Of a DNA stretch of 63,419 bases, positions 35,269-45,100 are shown piece after piece. The stretch spans positions 1-63,419 of the forward strand of contig CANGQJ010000013.1 in the NCBI GenBank assembly GCA_947456625.1, written 5' to 3'. This DNA comes from Bacteroidota bacterium. Lineage in GTDB: Bacteria; Bacteroidota; Bacteroidia; Chitinophagales; Chitinophagaceae. Below the pieces are notes generated by a model. It did not search any database and was not told where the DNA came from. It worked only from the letters and a program-made list of their open reading frames with translations. The stretch's first letter is position 1. Every line of letters starts with the position of its first letter. A program made the position numbers and the translations under genes.

Positions 35269-35297
35269 CAGAAGCATAATATTTTAAAAACAAAAAG

Positions 35298-35414
35298 ATG
35301 AAAGTTAGAGCATCTATCAAAAAACGTAGCGCCGATTGTAAAATCGTGAAGCGTAAAGGAGTTTTATTTGTAATCAACAAAAAAAACCCTCGCTTTAAGC
35401 AAAGACAAGGATAG
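35298..35414 (+). CDS. rpmJ: 50S ribosomal protein bL36
   Basis: 38 residues, too short for common ORF cut-offs. It starts [20 protein letters not shown] and ends NPRFKQRQG, a clear bL36. Only one of the zinc-ligand cysteines remains (ADCKIV), so this is the C-minus form that does not bind zinc, as is common in Bacteroidota. It binds 23S rRNA in the large subunit. It lies between infA and rpsM, the conserved order, 29 bases after infA. Confidence 0.97.
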   Translation: MKVRASIKKRSADCKIVKRKGVLFVINKKNPRFKQRQG

Positions 35415-35484
35415 TAAGGCTTTTAGCGGAGACGCTAAAGTTTTAAAAAACAAAAAAAAGTAAATTAAAAACAAGTTTTAGCAT

Positions 35485-35865
35485 ATGGCTCGTATTGCCG
35501 GTATAGACTTACCAAAAAACAAAAGAGGAGAAATAGGACTACAGTACATTTTCGGTATTGGACATTCTACAGCTCAGTACATTTTAGACAAAGCAAACAT
35601 CAGTTACGACAAAAAAGTAAATGAGTGGAACGACGATGAGCAAACTGCAATTCGTAATATCATTAACGCAGAATTTAAAGTAGAAGGTGCTTTACGTAGT
35701 GAAGTTTCTATGAGCATTAAGCGTTTATTAGATATCGCTTGTTACCGTGGTTTACGTCACAGAAAAGGTTTACCTGTTCGTGGCCAACGTACTAAAACTA
35801 ACTCACGTACTCGTAAGGGTAAGCGTAAGACAGTTGCTGGTAAGAAGAAAGTAGCTAAGAAATAA
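35485..35865 (+). CDS. rpsM: 30S ribosomal protein uS13
   Basis: 126 residues. [26 protein letters not shown] and the basic tail [21 protein letters not shown] are diagnostic; the tail ends in a Lys/Ala-rich extension AGKKKVAKK. uS13 sits in the head of the small subunit and contacts tRNA and the bL5-bearing central protuberance (bridge B1). The 70-base gap before it contains a hairpin with a GAGA loop (TTTAGCG at 35422-35428 with CGCTAAA at 35433-35439). Confidence 0.98.
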   Translation: MARIAGIDLPKNKRGEIGLQYIFGIGHSTAQYILDKANISYDKKVNEWNDDEQTAIRNIINAEFKVEGALRSEVSMSIKRLLDIACYRGLRHRKGLPVRGQRTKTNSRTRKGKRKTVAGKKKVAKK

Positions 35866-35873
35866 TAATACTT

Positions 35874-35908
35874 AAAGTAGTCATTGGGAAACCTTGACTA
35901 CTTTTTGC
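35874..35908 (+). terminator. Terminator-like hairpin between rpsM and rpsK (attenuator candidate)
   Basis: AAAGTAGTCA (35874-35883) and TGACTACTTT (35895-35904) form a perfect 10-bp stem with an 11-base loop, followed by a short T-run. It begins only eight bases after the rpsM stop, in a gap of 186 bases where the two genes are normally almost contiguous. Confidence 0.5.
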
Positions 35909-35967
35909 TATAAAAACCCGCTTAAAATTGGATCCTGAACCTCGGTTACAGGGGAGATTTAATCGGT

Positions 35968-35984
35968 TTCCGCCCCAGGCGGAA
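35968..35984. other. GC-rich palindrome in the rpsM-rpsK gap
   Basis: TTCCGCC (35968-35974) and GGCGGAA (35978-35984) form a perfect 7-bp stem with a CCA loop, strongly GC-rich against its surroundings. The rest of the gap (35909-35967, 35985-36051) holds no gene. It may be a structured leader for rpsK or a REP-like element. Confidence 0.5.
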
Positions 35985-36051
35985 TTATCATTTAAATAAC
36001 CCGCTCTTTTTACAAGTCAAAAACAAGTAAAAAGCGCACACCTCAAAAAAA

Positions 36052-36462
36052 ATGGCTAAACCACAAAAAGCACAAAACAGTGCAAAAGCAGCTGCAAAAA
36101 AGAGAGTCGTTAAAATCGACGCAGCAGGCGAAGTTCGTATCAACGCAACTTTCAACAATTTAATCATCGCCTTTACCAACAAAGCAGGTCAAGTAATTAG
36201 CTGGAGCAGTGCTGGTAAAATGGGCTTTAGAGGTTCTAAAAAGAACACTCCATACGCAGCTCAAATGGCAGCAGCCGATGCAGCCAAAGTAGCATTAGAC
36301 GCTGGTGTTAAAAGAGTAGATGTTTTCGTAAAAGGACCAGGTTCTGGTCGTGAAGGCGCTATCCGTTCTATCTCACAATCAGGTATCGAAGTAACTTCTA
36401 TCCGCGACGTGACACCAATGCCACACAACGGATGTCGTCCTCCAAAACAAAGAAGAGTATAA
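36052..36462 (+). CDS. rpsK: 30S ribosomal protein uS11
   Basis: 136 residues. After a Lys/Ala-rich lead ([18 protein letters not shown]) comes the uS11 core: [58 protein letters not shown] and the terminal [18 protein letters not shown]. uS11 lies in the platform of the 30S subunit next to the mRNA Shine-Dalgarno/anti-Shine-Dalgarno region. In Bacteroidota the anti-SD is thought to be masked by ribosomal proteins nearby. It is part of the alpha cluster. Confidence 0.98.
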   Translation: MAKPQKAQNSAKAAAKKRVVKIDAAGEVRINATFNNLIIAFTNKAGQVISWSSAGKMGFRGSKKNTPYAAQMAAADAAKVALDAGVKRVDVFVKGPGSGREGAIRSISQSGIEVTSIRDVTPMPHNGCRPPKQRRV

Positions 36463-36471
36463 CAATAACAT

Positions 36472-36522
36472 TTTTATAAACCGGGTATTGCATTCATTTT
36501 AGATTTTTACCGATGCTTTACC
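36472..36522 (+). other. Structured leader candidate before rpsD
   Basis: The 88-base gap contains TTTTATAAACCGGGT (from 36472) and an irregular hairpin in which GGTA-TT-GCAT (36484-36493) pairs with ATGC-TT-TACC (36513-36522), leaving a symmetric TT/TT internal loop. uS4 is a known autoregulator of its operon in several phyla, so this is a candidate uS4 binding site (inference). Confidence 0.4.
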
Positions 36523-36550
36523 GTCACCAAAAAATCAAAAACAACAAATT

Positions 36551-37156
36551 ATGGCACGTTACACAGGTCCCAAAACCAAAATTTCCCGCATTTTCGGCGA
36601 ACCTATTTTAGGAAACGCAAAATGGTTGGGTAAAAACAGCAACCCTCCAGGTCAACACGGTGCACAACGCAAGCGTAAGCAATTAGGAGAGTATGCGTTA
36701 CAGTTAAGAGAAAAGCAAAAAGCAAAATACACATACGGTGTATTAGAGCGTCAATTCCGTAAAACTTTTGAAGAGGCTTCTCGTATCAAAGGTGTTACTG
36801 GTGAAAACTTAATTAAATTACTAGAATCTCGTTTAGACAATACCATTTTTAGAATGGGATTAGCTGCAAGTCGTCCAGAAGCGCGTCAATTAGTTGCGCA
36901 TAAGCATATTGCAGTTAATGGTGATGTAACAAATGTTCCTTCTTACACTTGTAAGCCAGGCGACGTTATTACTTACCGTCCTAAGAGTGCGCACAATTCT
37001 GCTATCGTTAGCAAGCAACGTCCAAGAAACACTAAGTTTAGCTGGGTGGATTGGAACGAAACTACTAATTCTGGTACATTTATCGCAATGCCAGAACGTG
37101 AAGCAGTTCCTGAAAATATCAAGGAGCAATTAATCGTTGAATTGTATTCTAAATAG
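36551..37156 (+). CDS. rpsD: 30S ribosomal protein uS4
   Basis: 201 residues: MARYTGPKTKISRIFGEPI, then a long N-terminal arm, and the S4 RNA-binding domain with RLDNTIFRMGLAASRPEARQLVAHKHIAVNG. The zinc-finger cysteines of the C-plus form are missing. uS4 binds the 16S rRNA 5' domain early in assembly and in other bacteria represses the alpha operon by binding its own mRNA. The hairpin gap before this gene could be the corresponding target here. It is followed by rpoA after 55 bases. Confidence 0.98.
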   Translation: MARYTGPKTKISRIFGEPILGNAKWLGKNSNPPGQHGAQRKRKQLGEYALQLREKQKAKYTYGVLERQFRKTFEEASRIKGVTGENLIKLLESRLDNTIFRMGLAASRPEARQLVAHKHIAVNGDVTNVPSYTCKPGDVITYRPKSAHNSAIVSKQRPRNTKFSWVDWNETTNSGTFIAMPEREAVPENIKEQLIVELYSK

Positions 37157-37211
37157 TAGCACTTAACAACATTTCTTCCTTTGTGAAGAATCAAATAAAA
37201 AAAACTATAAC

Positions 37212-38216
37212 ATGGCTATATTAAGTTTTCAAAAACCTGATAAAATTGTTTTACAAAAAGCAAATGACTTTGAAGGACAATTCGAATTCCGTCCATTAGA
37301 GCCAGGATTTGGTTTAACATTAGGTAATGCATTAAGAAGAGTATTATTAAGCTCTTTAGAAGGTTTTGCAATTGTGGGTATTAAAATAGAAGGTGTAGAT
37401 CATGAATTTGCAACAATCAAAGGCATTACAGAAGACGTTACAGAAATGATCTTAAACTTAAAGCAAGTTCGTTTTAAGCGTAAGGCAGATCAAGACGTTA
37501 GTTCTGAAAAATTAACTTTATCAATTAAAGGTAGCAGCGAATTTAACGCTGGTCATTTAGGCGAAGCTTCTCAACAGTTTCAAGTTATGAATCCTGAGTT
37601 AGTTATTTGTACAATGGATCCTTCTGCTAAATTAGATATCGAATTAACTATTCAAAAAGGCCGTGGTTATATCCCAGCTGAAGAGAATAAATTAAAAGAT
37701 ATGCCATTTGGTTATATCGCTATCGATTCTATCCATACACCAATTAAGAACGTTAAATACGTTATGGAAAACTATCGTGTGGAGCAAAGAACTGACTACG
37801 AAAAATTAATCTTAGATGTAGCTACAGACGGAACAATACATCCAGAAGATGCAGTAAAGCAAGCTTCAAGAATTTTGATCCAACACTTAATGATCATCAC
37901 AGACGAGAATATCACTTTTGATAATAAAGAAGATAAGAAAGAGGATGTGGTTGATGAACAAGTATTACAATTAAGAAAAGTTTTAAAAACTCCTTTAGAG
38001 GATTTAGATCTTTCTGTTCGTGCGTTCAATTGCTTGAAAGCTGCTAAAATTAACAGCTTAAGCGAATTAGTTCAATACGAGCAAGAGGACTTAATGAAGT
38101 TCAGAAACTTTGGTCAAAAATCTTTATCTGAAATTGAACAAGTATTAATTGAAAGAGGATTAAGCTTTGGTATGGATTTAGGTAAATTAGGATTAGACAA
38201 ATTAGACTTACAATAG
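37212..38216 (+). CDS. rpoA: DNA-directed RNA polymerase subunit alpha
   Basis: 334 residues. The N-terminal domain (about 1-230) has FEFRPLEPGFGLTLGNALRRVLLSSLEG, the dimerisation signature, and GYIPAEENK. After a linker (about 235-255, rich in Asp/Lys/Glu) the C-terminal domain (about 258-325) has LSVRAFNCLKAAKINSLSEL and KFRNFGQKSLSEIEQVL, the helix-hairpin-helix part that binds UP elements and activators. It is the assembly scaffold of RNA polymerase. Placed between rpsD and rplQ as in most bacteria. Confidence 0.99.
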   Translation: MAILSFQKPDKIVLQKANDFEGQFEFRPLEPGFGLTLGNALRRVLLSSLEGFAIVGIKIEGVDHEFATIKGITEDVTEMILNLKQVRFKRKADQDVSSEKLTLSIKGSSEFNAGHLGEASQQFQVMNPELVICTMDPSAKLDIELTIQKGRGYIPAEENKLKDMPFGYIAIDSIHTPIKNVKYVMENYRVEQRTDYEKLILDVATDGTIHPEDAVKQASRILIQHLMIITDENITFDNKEDKKEDVVDEQVLQLRKVLKTPLEDLDLSVRAFNCLKAAKINSLSELVQYEQEDLMKFRNFGQKSLSEIEQVLIERGLSFGMDLGKLGLDKLDLQ

Positions 38217-38292
38217 TCGCTATTTATAAACCGAGCTTTCGGGCTCACACCTTACAATTCCTGACACGGTGTAAGGACAAAAAATAAACGTC
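38217..38292 (+). other. Structured gap between rpoA and rplQ
   Basis: The 76-base gap holds TTTATAAACCGAG (from about 38223), a small hairpin GAGC/GCTC (38233-38246), and a second hairpin in which CCTTACA (38250-38256) pairs with TGTAAGG (38270-38276). The start of the gap repeats the motif seen before rpsD. A role in bL17 expression is inferred only. Confidence 0.38.
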
Positions 38293-38820
38293 ATGCGTCA
38301 CGGAGACAAAATCAACAACTTAGGCCGTAAAAAGGCACACAGAGAAGCATTGTTAAGTAACTTAGCTATTCAGTTAATTACACACAAGCGTATTGTAACT
38401 ACATTAGCTAAAGCAAAAGCTTTAAGAACTTATGTAGAGCCATTAGTTACTAAAACTAAAAAAACGGCTTCTAAAGAAGAAATCATGCACAACCACAGAG
38501 TGGTGTTCAGTTATTTAAATGACAAAGCAGCTGTGAAAGAATTATTCACTGTTGTTGCGCCTAAAATTGCTGCTCGTCCAGGTGGATATACACGTATCAT
38601 TAAATTAGGTATTCGTCCAGGTGACAACGCCGAAAAAGCAATGATTGAATTAGTAGACTTCAACGAAATTTACGGTAACTCAATTGCAACTGCAGCTGAG
38701 CCAGCTAAAAAAACACGTAGAAGTAAGGCAACTGCTGCTCCTAAGAAAGATGCTGAAGTTGCAGAAGCTCCTGCTGCTGAAGTAGTAACTGATTCTACAC
38801 CCGAAGCAGCTGCTGAATAA
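38293..38820 (+). CDS. rplQ: 50S ribosomal protein bL17 with low-complexity tail
   Basis: 175 residues. The core (about 1-118) is typical: [68 protein letters not shown]. The C-terminal 50 residues are a Lys/Ala then Glu/Ala/Pro-rich tail ([18 protein letters not shown]), longer than the E. coli protein and common in this phylum. bL17 lies near the polypeptide exit tunnel, so the tail may reach the ribosome surface. It closes the alpha cluster with a strong terminator. Confidence 0.97.
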   Translation: MRHGDKINNLGRKKAHREALLSNLAIQLITHKRIVTTLAKAKALRTYVEPLVTKTKKTASKEEIMHNHRVVFSYLNDKAAVKELFTVVAPKIAARPGGYTRIIKLGIRPGDNAEKAMIELVDFNEIYGNSIATAAEPAKKTRRSKATAAPKKDAEVAEAPAAEVVTDSTPEAAAE

Positions 38821-38842
38821 TGGTTAATCTCATTTAACATAT

Positions 38843-38872
38843 AAGGCAAGACTTTGGTCTTGCCTTTTTTTT
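38843..38872 (+). terminator. Terminator after rplQ
   Basis: AAGGCAAGAC (38843-38852) and GTCTTGCCTT (38857-38866) form a perfect 10-bp stem with a TTTG loop, followed by a T-run. The loop also provides a possible -33 element for carA. Confidence 0.92.
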
Positions 38873-38883
38873 GCCTAAATTTG
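38853..38883 (+). promoter_or_regulatory. Promoter of carA overlapping the rplQ terminator
   Basis: TTTG at 38853-38856 and TAAATTTG at 38876-38883 are separated by 19 bases, an exact fit to the Bacteroidota -33/-7 promoter. The upstream box is the loop of the terminator hairpin. carA starts 22 bases after the -7 box. Confidence 0.62.
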
Positions 38884-38905
38884 TAAAATATAACTGAATA
38901 ATCCA

Positions 38906-40000
38906 ATGACCTCACAACCCGCAATCTTAGTTTTAGCCGATGGCAATGTATTTCACGGACAAGCATTTGGTAAAATAGGCACCACTACAGGTGAGATTTG
39001 TTTTAACACGGGAATGACAGGATATCAGGAAGTTTTCACCGATCCTAGTTATACTGGACAAATTATTATCATGAACAATGTGCATATTGGTAATTATGGG
39101 GTGAAGGATACAGACGTAGAAAGTAAGTCGGTTAAAATACATGGTTTAATTGGACGTAACCTAGAGGAAAAATATTCACGTGCTTTAGCCAATGGAAATT
39201 TAAATGAGTATTTAATTGCAAATAATATTGTTTCCATTGAAGGCTTAGATACAAGAGCATTGGTAGCACATGTTAGAACTAGTGGTGCAATGAACTGTAT
39301 TATCTCTTCTGATAATTTAGATGTGGATGCATTAAAAAAGCAATTGTCTGCAGTGCCAAGTATGGATGGATTAGAATTAGCAAGTACCGTAAGCACAAAG
39401 GAAGTATATGAACTAGGCGATGTGAATTCACCTATAAAGGTTTCTGTACTTGACTTTGGGGTGAAGCATAATATATTACAATGTTTAGTAGACAGAGGCG
39501 TGCATGTAAGAGTGCACCCTGCAAAAACAAATTTTGAAACATTAAAAGCATTTAATCCAACTGGCTACTTTTTATCAAATGGTCCAGGAGATCCAGCGCC
39601 AATGGATTATGCAGTTGCTACTATTAAAGAAATTTTAGCAGCTAAAACACCTTTGTTTGGAATTTGTTTAGGGCATCAATTATTAGCACGTGCTAACGAT
39701 ATCCCAACTTTTAAAATGCACCATGGTCACCGCGGATTAAATCATCCGGTGAAAAATTTAATTACTGGTAAGTCAGAAATTACAACACAAAATCATGGCT
39801 TTGGTGTAGACCCCGATGCAGTTAGAAAGCATGACAATGTAATTGTATCACACGTTAATTTAAACGATGATTCCATTGAAGGCATTAAATTAAAAGACCG
39901 CCCTGCCTTTAGCGTACAATACCACCCCGAGGCAACTCCAGGTCCCCACGATAGCAGGTATTTATTTGATGATTTCGTATCTTTAATGAAAGCGAACTAA
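38906..40000 (+). CDS. carA: Carbamoyl-phosphate synthase small (glutaminase) subunit
   Basis: 364 residues. The N-terminal domain has the CarA signature FNTGMTGYQEVFTDPSYTGQ. The class I glutaminase domain has SNGPGDP, FGICLGHQLLA with the nucleophilic Cys, and VQYHPEATPGP with the catalytic His and Glu. It hydrolyses glutamine and channels ammonia to CarB for carbamoyl phosphate, used in pyrimidine and arginine synthesis. carB is not in the window. It begins its own unit after the rplQ terminator, and aroQ follows 34 bases later. Confidence 0.98.
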   Translation: MTSQPAILVLADGNVFHGQAFGKIGTTTGEICFNTGMTGYQEVFTDPSYTGQIIIMNNVHIGNYGVKDTDVESKSVKIHGLIGRNLEEKYSRALANGNLNEYLIANNIVSIEGLDTRALVAHVRTSGAMNCIISSDNLDVDALKKQLSAVPSMDGLELASTVSTKEVYELGDVNSPIKVSVLDFGVKHNILQCLVDRGVHVRVHPAKTNFETLKAFNPTGYFLSNGPGDPAPMDYAVATIKEILAAKTPLFGICLGHQLLARANDIPTFKMHHGHRGLNHPVKNLITGKSEITTQNHGFGVDPDAVRKHDNVIVSHVNLNDDSIEGIKLKDRPAFSVQYHPEATPGPHDSRYLFDDFVSLMKAN

Positions 40001-40034
40001 TCCTACTAAATCGCTTAGCTTTAAAATTACAACT

Positions 40035-40463
40035 ATGCCAAACATTACTATTATTAACGGGCCTAATTTAAACTTGTTAGGAAAGCGTGAACCAGGTGTT
40101 TATGGCAATGAAAGTTTTGATGATTTTTTAGTGCAATTAAAGCAACAATTCACACAAGTAAATTTTACTTATTTCCAATCCAATGTAGAAGGGGAGTTGG
40201 TAGATGCTATTCAAAAATATGGGTTTGATCAGGATGGCATTATTATTAATCCTGCAGCCTACACACACACTTCGGTTGCCATTGGAGATGCCATTGCAGC
40301 TATTAAAGTGCCGGTGATTGAAGTGCATATTAGCAATGTACATGCTAGAGAAGATTTCAGAAAAATATCCCATGTTTCTGCCAAAGCGGTAGGAAGCATA
40401 GTAGGCTTGGGTTTGAAAGGCTATGCTTTAGCAACCGAATGGTTGGTAAGCAATACTAAATAA
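40035..40463 (+). CDS. aroQ: Type II 3-dehydroquinate dehydratase
   Basis: 142 residues, typical of the dodecameric type II enzyme. MPNITIINGPNLNLLGKREPGVYG contains the catalytic Arg and Tyr region, followed by GIIINPAAYTHTSVAI and EVHISNVHAREDFR with the catalytic His. It dehydrates 3-dehydroquinate to 3-dehydroshikimate in the shikimate pathway for aromatic amino acids. Linked with carA on the same strand at 34 bases. Confidence 0.98.
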   Translation: MPNITIINGPNLNLLGKREPGVYGNESFDDFLVQLKQQFTQVNFTYFQSNVEGELVDAIQKYGFDQDGIIINPAAYTHTSVAIGDAIAAIKVPVIEVHISNVHAREDFRKISHVSAKAVGSIVGLGLKGYALATEWLVSNTK

Positions 40464-40504
40464 AGGTAGCTTTTTTAGCTTGCCTTTTTAATCAATTATT
40501 ATAT

Positions 40505-42112
40505 ATGAAAACAGCTGCTACATTATTTCAGAAAAAAATGTGGTGGTTAATTGGCATCTCGGTTGTTCTAAAAATTTGTTTATCATATTTTATTGAGCTA
40601 GGAAACGACGAAGTGTATTATTACACTTATGCAGTTCAACCCGATTGGAATCATTTTGATCATCCTGGTATGATAGGATGGATGATGCGTTTAACAAGTT
40701 TAAATTTAAATTGGGTCTCCACTTTATCTATGCGCATAGGAAGTATTATTTGTGCAGCAGCAGCATGTTGGACTATTTTTAAAACTGGCACTTTAATAAA
40801 GGACGAAAGGGCAGGGTATATAGCTGCTTGGATGTATACACTTTCTGTTTATACTTCCATTATAGCTGGCTTATTTGTATTACCTGATAGTCCGCAATTA
40901 TTATTTTTCACGGCATCAATTTATTGGATGACTAAATGGGTAATGCATCCCTTGTTGTTTAAAACAAAGCATTGGTTATTTTTAGGTTTATTAATTGGCT
41001 TAGCCACATTAAGTAAAGTGCATGGATTGTATTTATGGTTTGGCTTTGGTGCCTTTTTATTTTTTCATCAAATTAAGACCCTAAAGAATGCGCGTGTATA
41101 TATAGCCATTTTGATAACCTTGCTTTGTATAGTGCCCATTGTAAATTGGAATTTTAAAAATAATTTTATTACCTATCGTTATCACTCACAAAGGGTAATG
41201 CATACTGGTTTATTATTAGATAGTTTCTTACAACAAATTGTAGGAGAGATAATTTATCAAAATCCATTGGTGTACTTGGCTGCGATGATTGCGTTGTTTA
41301 ATATCAAAAAAATTAAACTTCAATTATCAGCGTTAAACCAAAATCAAATAATTACGCATAAGCATTCAGAGGAGCGTACAATGGGTTCGCAAACTATTAA
41401 TTTATTGTTGTGGCTTAGTCTGCCTTTGATTTTTACTTTTTGGACACTGTCTTTATTTAATCCAACCCTTCCACATTGGACTGGGCCTGCTTTTATTGGA
41501 TTGTTTATTATAAGTGGGGTTTATTGGAGTTTGGTGTTGGACAATACCAAGTCCATGCCTTTAATAATAAAGGGCGCATTTGGGCTTTTAATAGCCTTTA
41601 TTTTAGCTTTTTTAGGCTTGGTTTATATTTTTCCTAAACAGTTGGGCTCGGATAAATTAGAGAACCTTGGGGAGTATAATCCTATTAACGATGTAACAGG
41701 TTGGGAGCAATTTACCAACTCCTTTGCCGTAATGGTAAAAAATGATAGTCTATCTGGTGCCATGAAACCCAATGCTGCTTTAATAACACATAAATGGTTT
41801 CCTGCAGGCCATATATTATTTTACACGGCCAGGCCCTTACATAAAAGGGTAATTACTATAGGTAGTTTAGAGGACATGCACAAATTTGCTTGGCTAAATA
41901 AAATACAGGAAGGTTTAAAAATTGGAGATGATGCTTATTGTATTGTACCCTCAAATATTCCAACCAATGCAAATCAGATGTATGGTGCTTACTTTGAAAC
42001 TATAAGTAAGCCTGACACCATTGCAATTATTTCAAAAAAAGTACACTTAAGAAATTTTTATGTGTACAAAATGAAAAACTGTAAAAAGTTGCCAGTAAAT
42101 CCGCTTCCTTAA
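40505..42112 (+). CDS. GT39/ArnT-like membrane glycosyltransferase
   Basis: 535 residues with about 11-12 transmembrane helices. In the first periplasmic loop FIELGNDEVYYYTYAVQPDW carries the acidic Asp-Glu pair expected of GT-C mannosyl/aminoarabinosyl transferases, followed by NHFDHPGMIGWMMRL, the typical DHPP-like stretch of PMT_2 proteins. The C-terminal 150 residues are soluble. Such enzymes move a sugar from polyprenyl phosphate to a lipid or protein on the outer side of the inner membrane. Substrate unknown. It follows aroQ by 41 bases (with a poor hairpin in between) and converges on the TamB-like gene with an eight-base gap. Confidence 0.85.
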   Translation: MKTAATLFQKKMWWLIGISVVLKICLSYFIELGNDEVYYYTYAVQPDWNHFDHPGMIGWMMRLTSLNLNWVSTLSMRIGSIICAAAACWTIFKTGTLIKDERAGYIAAWMYTLSVYTSIIAGLFVLPDSPQLLFFTASIYWMTKWVMHPLLFKTKHWLFLGLLIGLATLSKVHGLYLWFGFGAFLFFHQIKTLKNARVYIAILITLLCIVPIVNWNFKNNFITYRYHSQRVMHTGLLLDSFLQQIVGEIIYQNPLVYLAAMIALFNIKKIKLQLSALNQNQIITHKHSEERTMGSQTINLLLWLSLPLIFTFWTLSLFNPTLPHWTGPAFIGLFIISGVYWSLVLDNTKSMPLIIKGAFGLLIAFILAFLGLVYIFPKQLGSDKLENLGEYNPINDVTGWEQFTNSFAVMVKNDSLSGAMKPNAALITHKWFPAGHILFYTARPLHKRVITIGSLEDMHKFAWLNKIQEGLKIGDDAYCIVPSNIPTNANQMYGAYFETISKPDTIAIISKKVHLRNFYVYKMKNCKKLPVNPLP

Positions 42113-42120
42113 ATTGGGCG

Positions 42121-45100
42121 TTAATCAAAGTCCTTGCGGTAGGAGATACTTACTCCTTGTCTGTTACGTTTGCCTAAAGCACTTCCGTTTATATCTAAGC
42201 TATTACGATTAAATATAATGGCTCTTAATTTTTTATCTTTTGAAAGTAAAAATTCAATATTCACATCGGGTAACCATTGTAAATCTCCATTTTGTAAAGT
42301 AGTGGTGCTTCTTACATTAAAGTCCAAATCACCGCCTACATTCACAACAATTTTATCGTTTAAAAAACTACGTCCTAATTTTAAATTAACCCTGGTACGG
42401 TCTACTTTGTTTGCATTAATAGCAATGCCTCCACCCGTTGGATCTAATAAATTACCACTATTGTACACCGAGGATCCAATGTCAAAACGTAAGCTTTTGT
42501 CACCAGTTGCTTTGTTTATTAGGTTGCTTAAGGACTTATTAATTTCCTTAGTAAGTAATTGAGATATCGTATTTATACCAATGGTTGTTACCGAGTAGGC
42601 ATTGGTGTTATTGGTATTGCTAAAACTAACTGGCGCAAAGGAGTTAAAGACAATTAAAAACGAAACCTGTTTTAAAATTTCATTGTCATCACGCTCTAGC
42701 CTAGTTATGAACTGTGAAAATTCATTGTCAGAACTAATTGGATTACCCTGAGGGAAGGCTAGTGAAAATTTAATATCTGGCTGAGAAAGTTTATTTCTTA
42801 AAGCTGCAATTACATAAACACTTCCTCTATAACTTTTAACGGCACTGCTAAAATTAGCCGATCCCACTAAGTCATTTAAGCTTACTCTTTCGGCGGTATA
42901 TTTTGCATCAATATGAATATCCGCTTCATAAGGGTTTCCTGTCCACTCTATGTAGTTGCCCGCTTCGCCAATTAATTCAAATGGTTTTTTAATAAAGGAT
43001 TGAAAGTTGAAATCGTATTTGCCAGATTCTATATTGTATTTACCTCTAATGGTTAGGGGCTCTATATTTCCTGCTCTAATTTTAATTCGGCCTTCACCAA
43101 TTCCCTTAATTACGTCTCCAGTAAGCTCATCCAAAATAACATCAATTTGGGTTTTGTTATTAGCACTTACTTCTAAGTCAACTACTAAATTATAAGTTGG
43201 GATGTCGGCACTTTTTACTGCCGTCTTTCCATATTTTTTAAATACTATAAATTCCGACTTGCCACTTTCTTTACTAGTAGTATTTGGAACATAAATATGG
43301 GAGCTATCATTAACATCGGCATTAATGGCCATTCTAATATTTTCCTCTGGTCCCTTTATGGTCATGGTAGCTTTACCAACTGCCTTGCCATAAAAATTAG
43401 GATTGTCAATGGCATCTGTGTTTAATAGTTCAATTTTAGGACTATTCATTTCCATATCATAGTCCAGGTGTTTAAAACCTTGGTTAAGTATTTTGCCTTT
43501 AAACTGCGCTTTTCTATTTAATTTATCGGATACTGTTATGGTCCCAAAGTCAATGCCTTCGTTTGTAAAATTAATGGTAGCCCCATTTTGAATTTGGTAT
43601 TTCACTTTGGTATAGTCTACTACAAAAGATGCATTTTCTAAACTTGCTTTTCCAAGCAGTACGGGATTTTCAATTCTTCCACCAAAATGCAAACTACCAT
43701 CTGCTCTGCCATCAATATTAGTAATAACGCCTCCGATAAATTGTTGTACTAAATTAAATTTTGAATTTTTCAAATAAAGGGTTGCGTCCAAAGGGTTAAT
43801 ACTATCCTTAATATTGTATGCGCCATTAGCCGATAAATTGTATTCGGTATTAGGAGCGTTAAAATCAAATCCAACAACACCTTTAGATTGTTTGTATGCC
43901 AAATTTACGTTGGTAATTCCTATGGAATCATTGTTAAATGCAAACTGATTAAGGTTTAAATTTGCTTTCATCTCAAAGTCCTTTAAGATATTGCTAAATT
44001 GTATTTTCCCATTTGTAACGCATTCGAGGCGAGGGTATGAGAAAAATAATTTAGTTATATCACCTAATACCACATTTTTTAATTCAAGTTGTAATGCATT
44101 TTTTTCGGTCTTTGAATTGGAGCATATAAACTCCTGAATGCCTTGAGTAAATTTCAAATTACTAGCGCTGGTATTGCTTTCCCTTATGCTTAACATACCA
44201 TTTTTTTCAATATCCCATTTTTTATGGTTTAATTCAAAAAAGGAGGGCGACCAATTAATGGCTAAACCATCACTATAAGTATGCACATACCCCTTTAAAG
44301 AAAGTTGTTCAAGTACCGACTCGCTATTTGAATTAATATCAACATAAGAATTGTCGTTGCTTGTATTAATTTTTACAATAGGGTTGGTAAAACTTAAACT
44401 ATCGGTAAGGTTAAACTGTGTTGCCTCCAAGTTTAAATGCAGTGAATCCATATTCCCTTTCCCTGCAATAACGCCACCGGTAATAGCATAATTAGCCCAT
44501 TTGTATTTATAACTAGCAAATGGGATAGCCGCGTTTAATCCAATACTTTGCTTATCGGTATTAATGGATCCCGATATACACATATTGTTAAACCCAGAAA
44601 AATCCTTGTTAAATAATCTAATATAGGGTTCAAAATAGTTGGTCTTTATGTTTACTGTAAATTGCTGATTAGCTGGCGTGTTTTTAGGGGCAGGGATATA
44701 AGTAGGGAAATATTTTTGAATAAAATATTGAACACTTGCTGGTAAATGTAGAATATTAAATTTGCCATTTATACTCGCTTGAATATCGTCACTAGAAAGT
44801 TTGATATTTTTTATACCATTTTTAGTAGCGGATTCTAGGGTAAGGGAGTCAAAATTAACAGCAGCCTCGGTTCCTTTTAATTTGCCATTAAAGAATTTTG
44901 CAAATCCAGTGAAGTTATCAATATTATTTCCTTCAAAATTAATGTCTAGCAGCCCGGTAAGTTGAATTTTATTATTTGAAAAATTCAAGGCCTGCAAATT
45001 GGCATTTAATAAGTCTCCAACAGCATTGAATTTTGGTGTTTTATTTCTGAAATCCAACTCTAAATTGCTAATAAAATTAATATTGGGGTCTTTTATTTTA

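Noticed and set aside
40464..40500. Terminator between aroQ and the GT39-like gene
   Set aside because: The inverted repeat around AAGGTAGC/GCTTGCCTT is imperfect with an unpaired base in a short stem; too weak to list.
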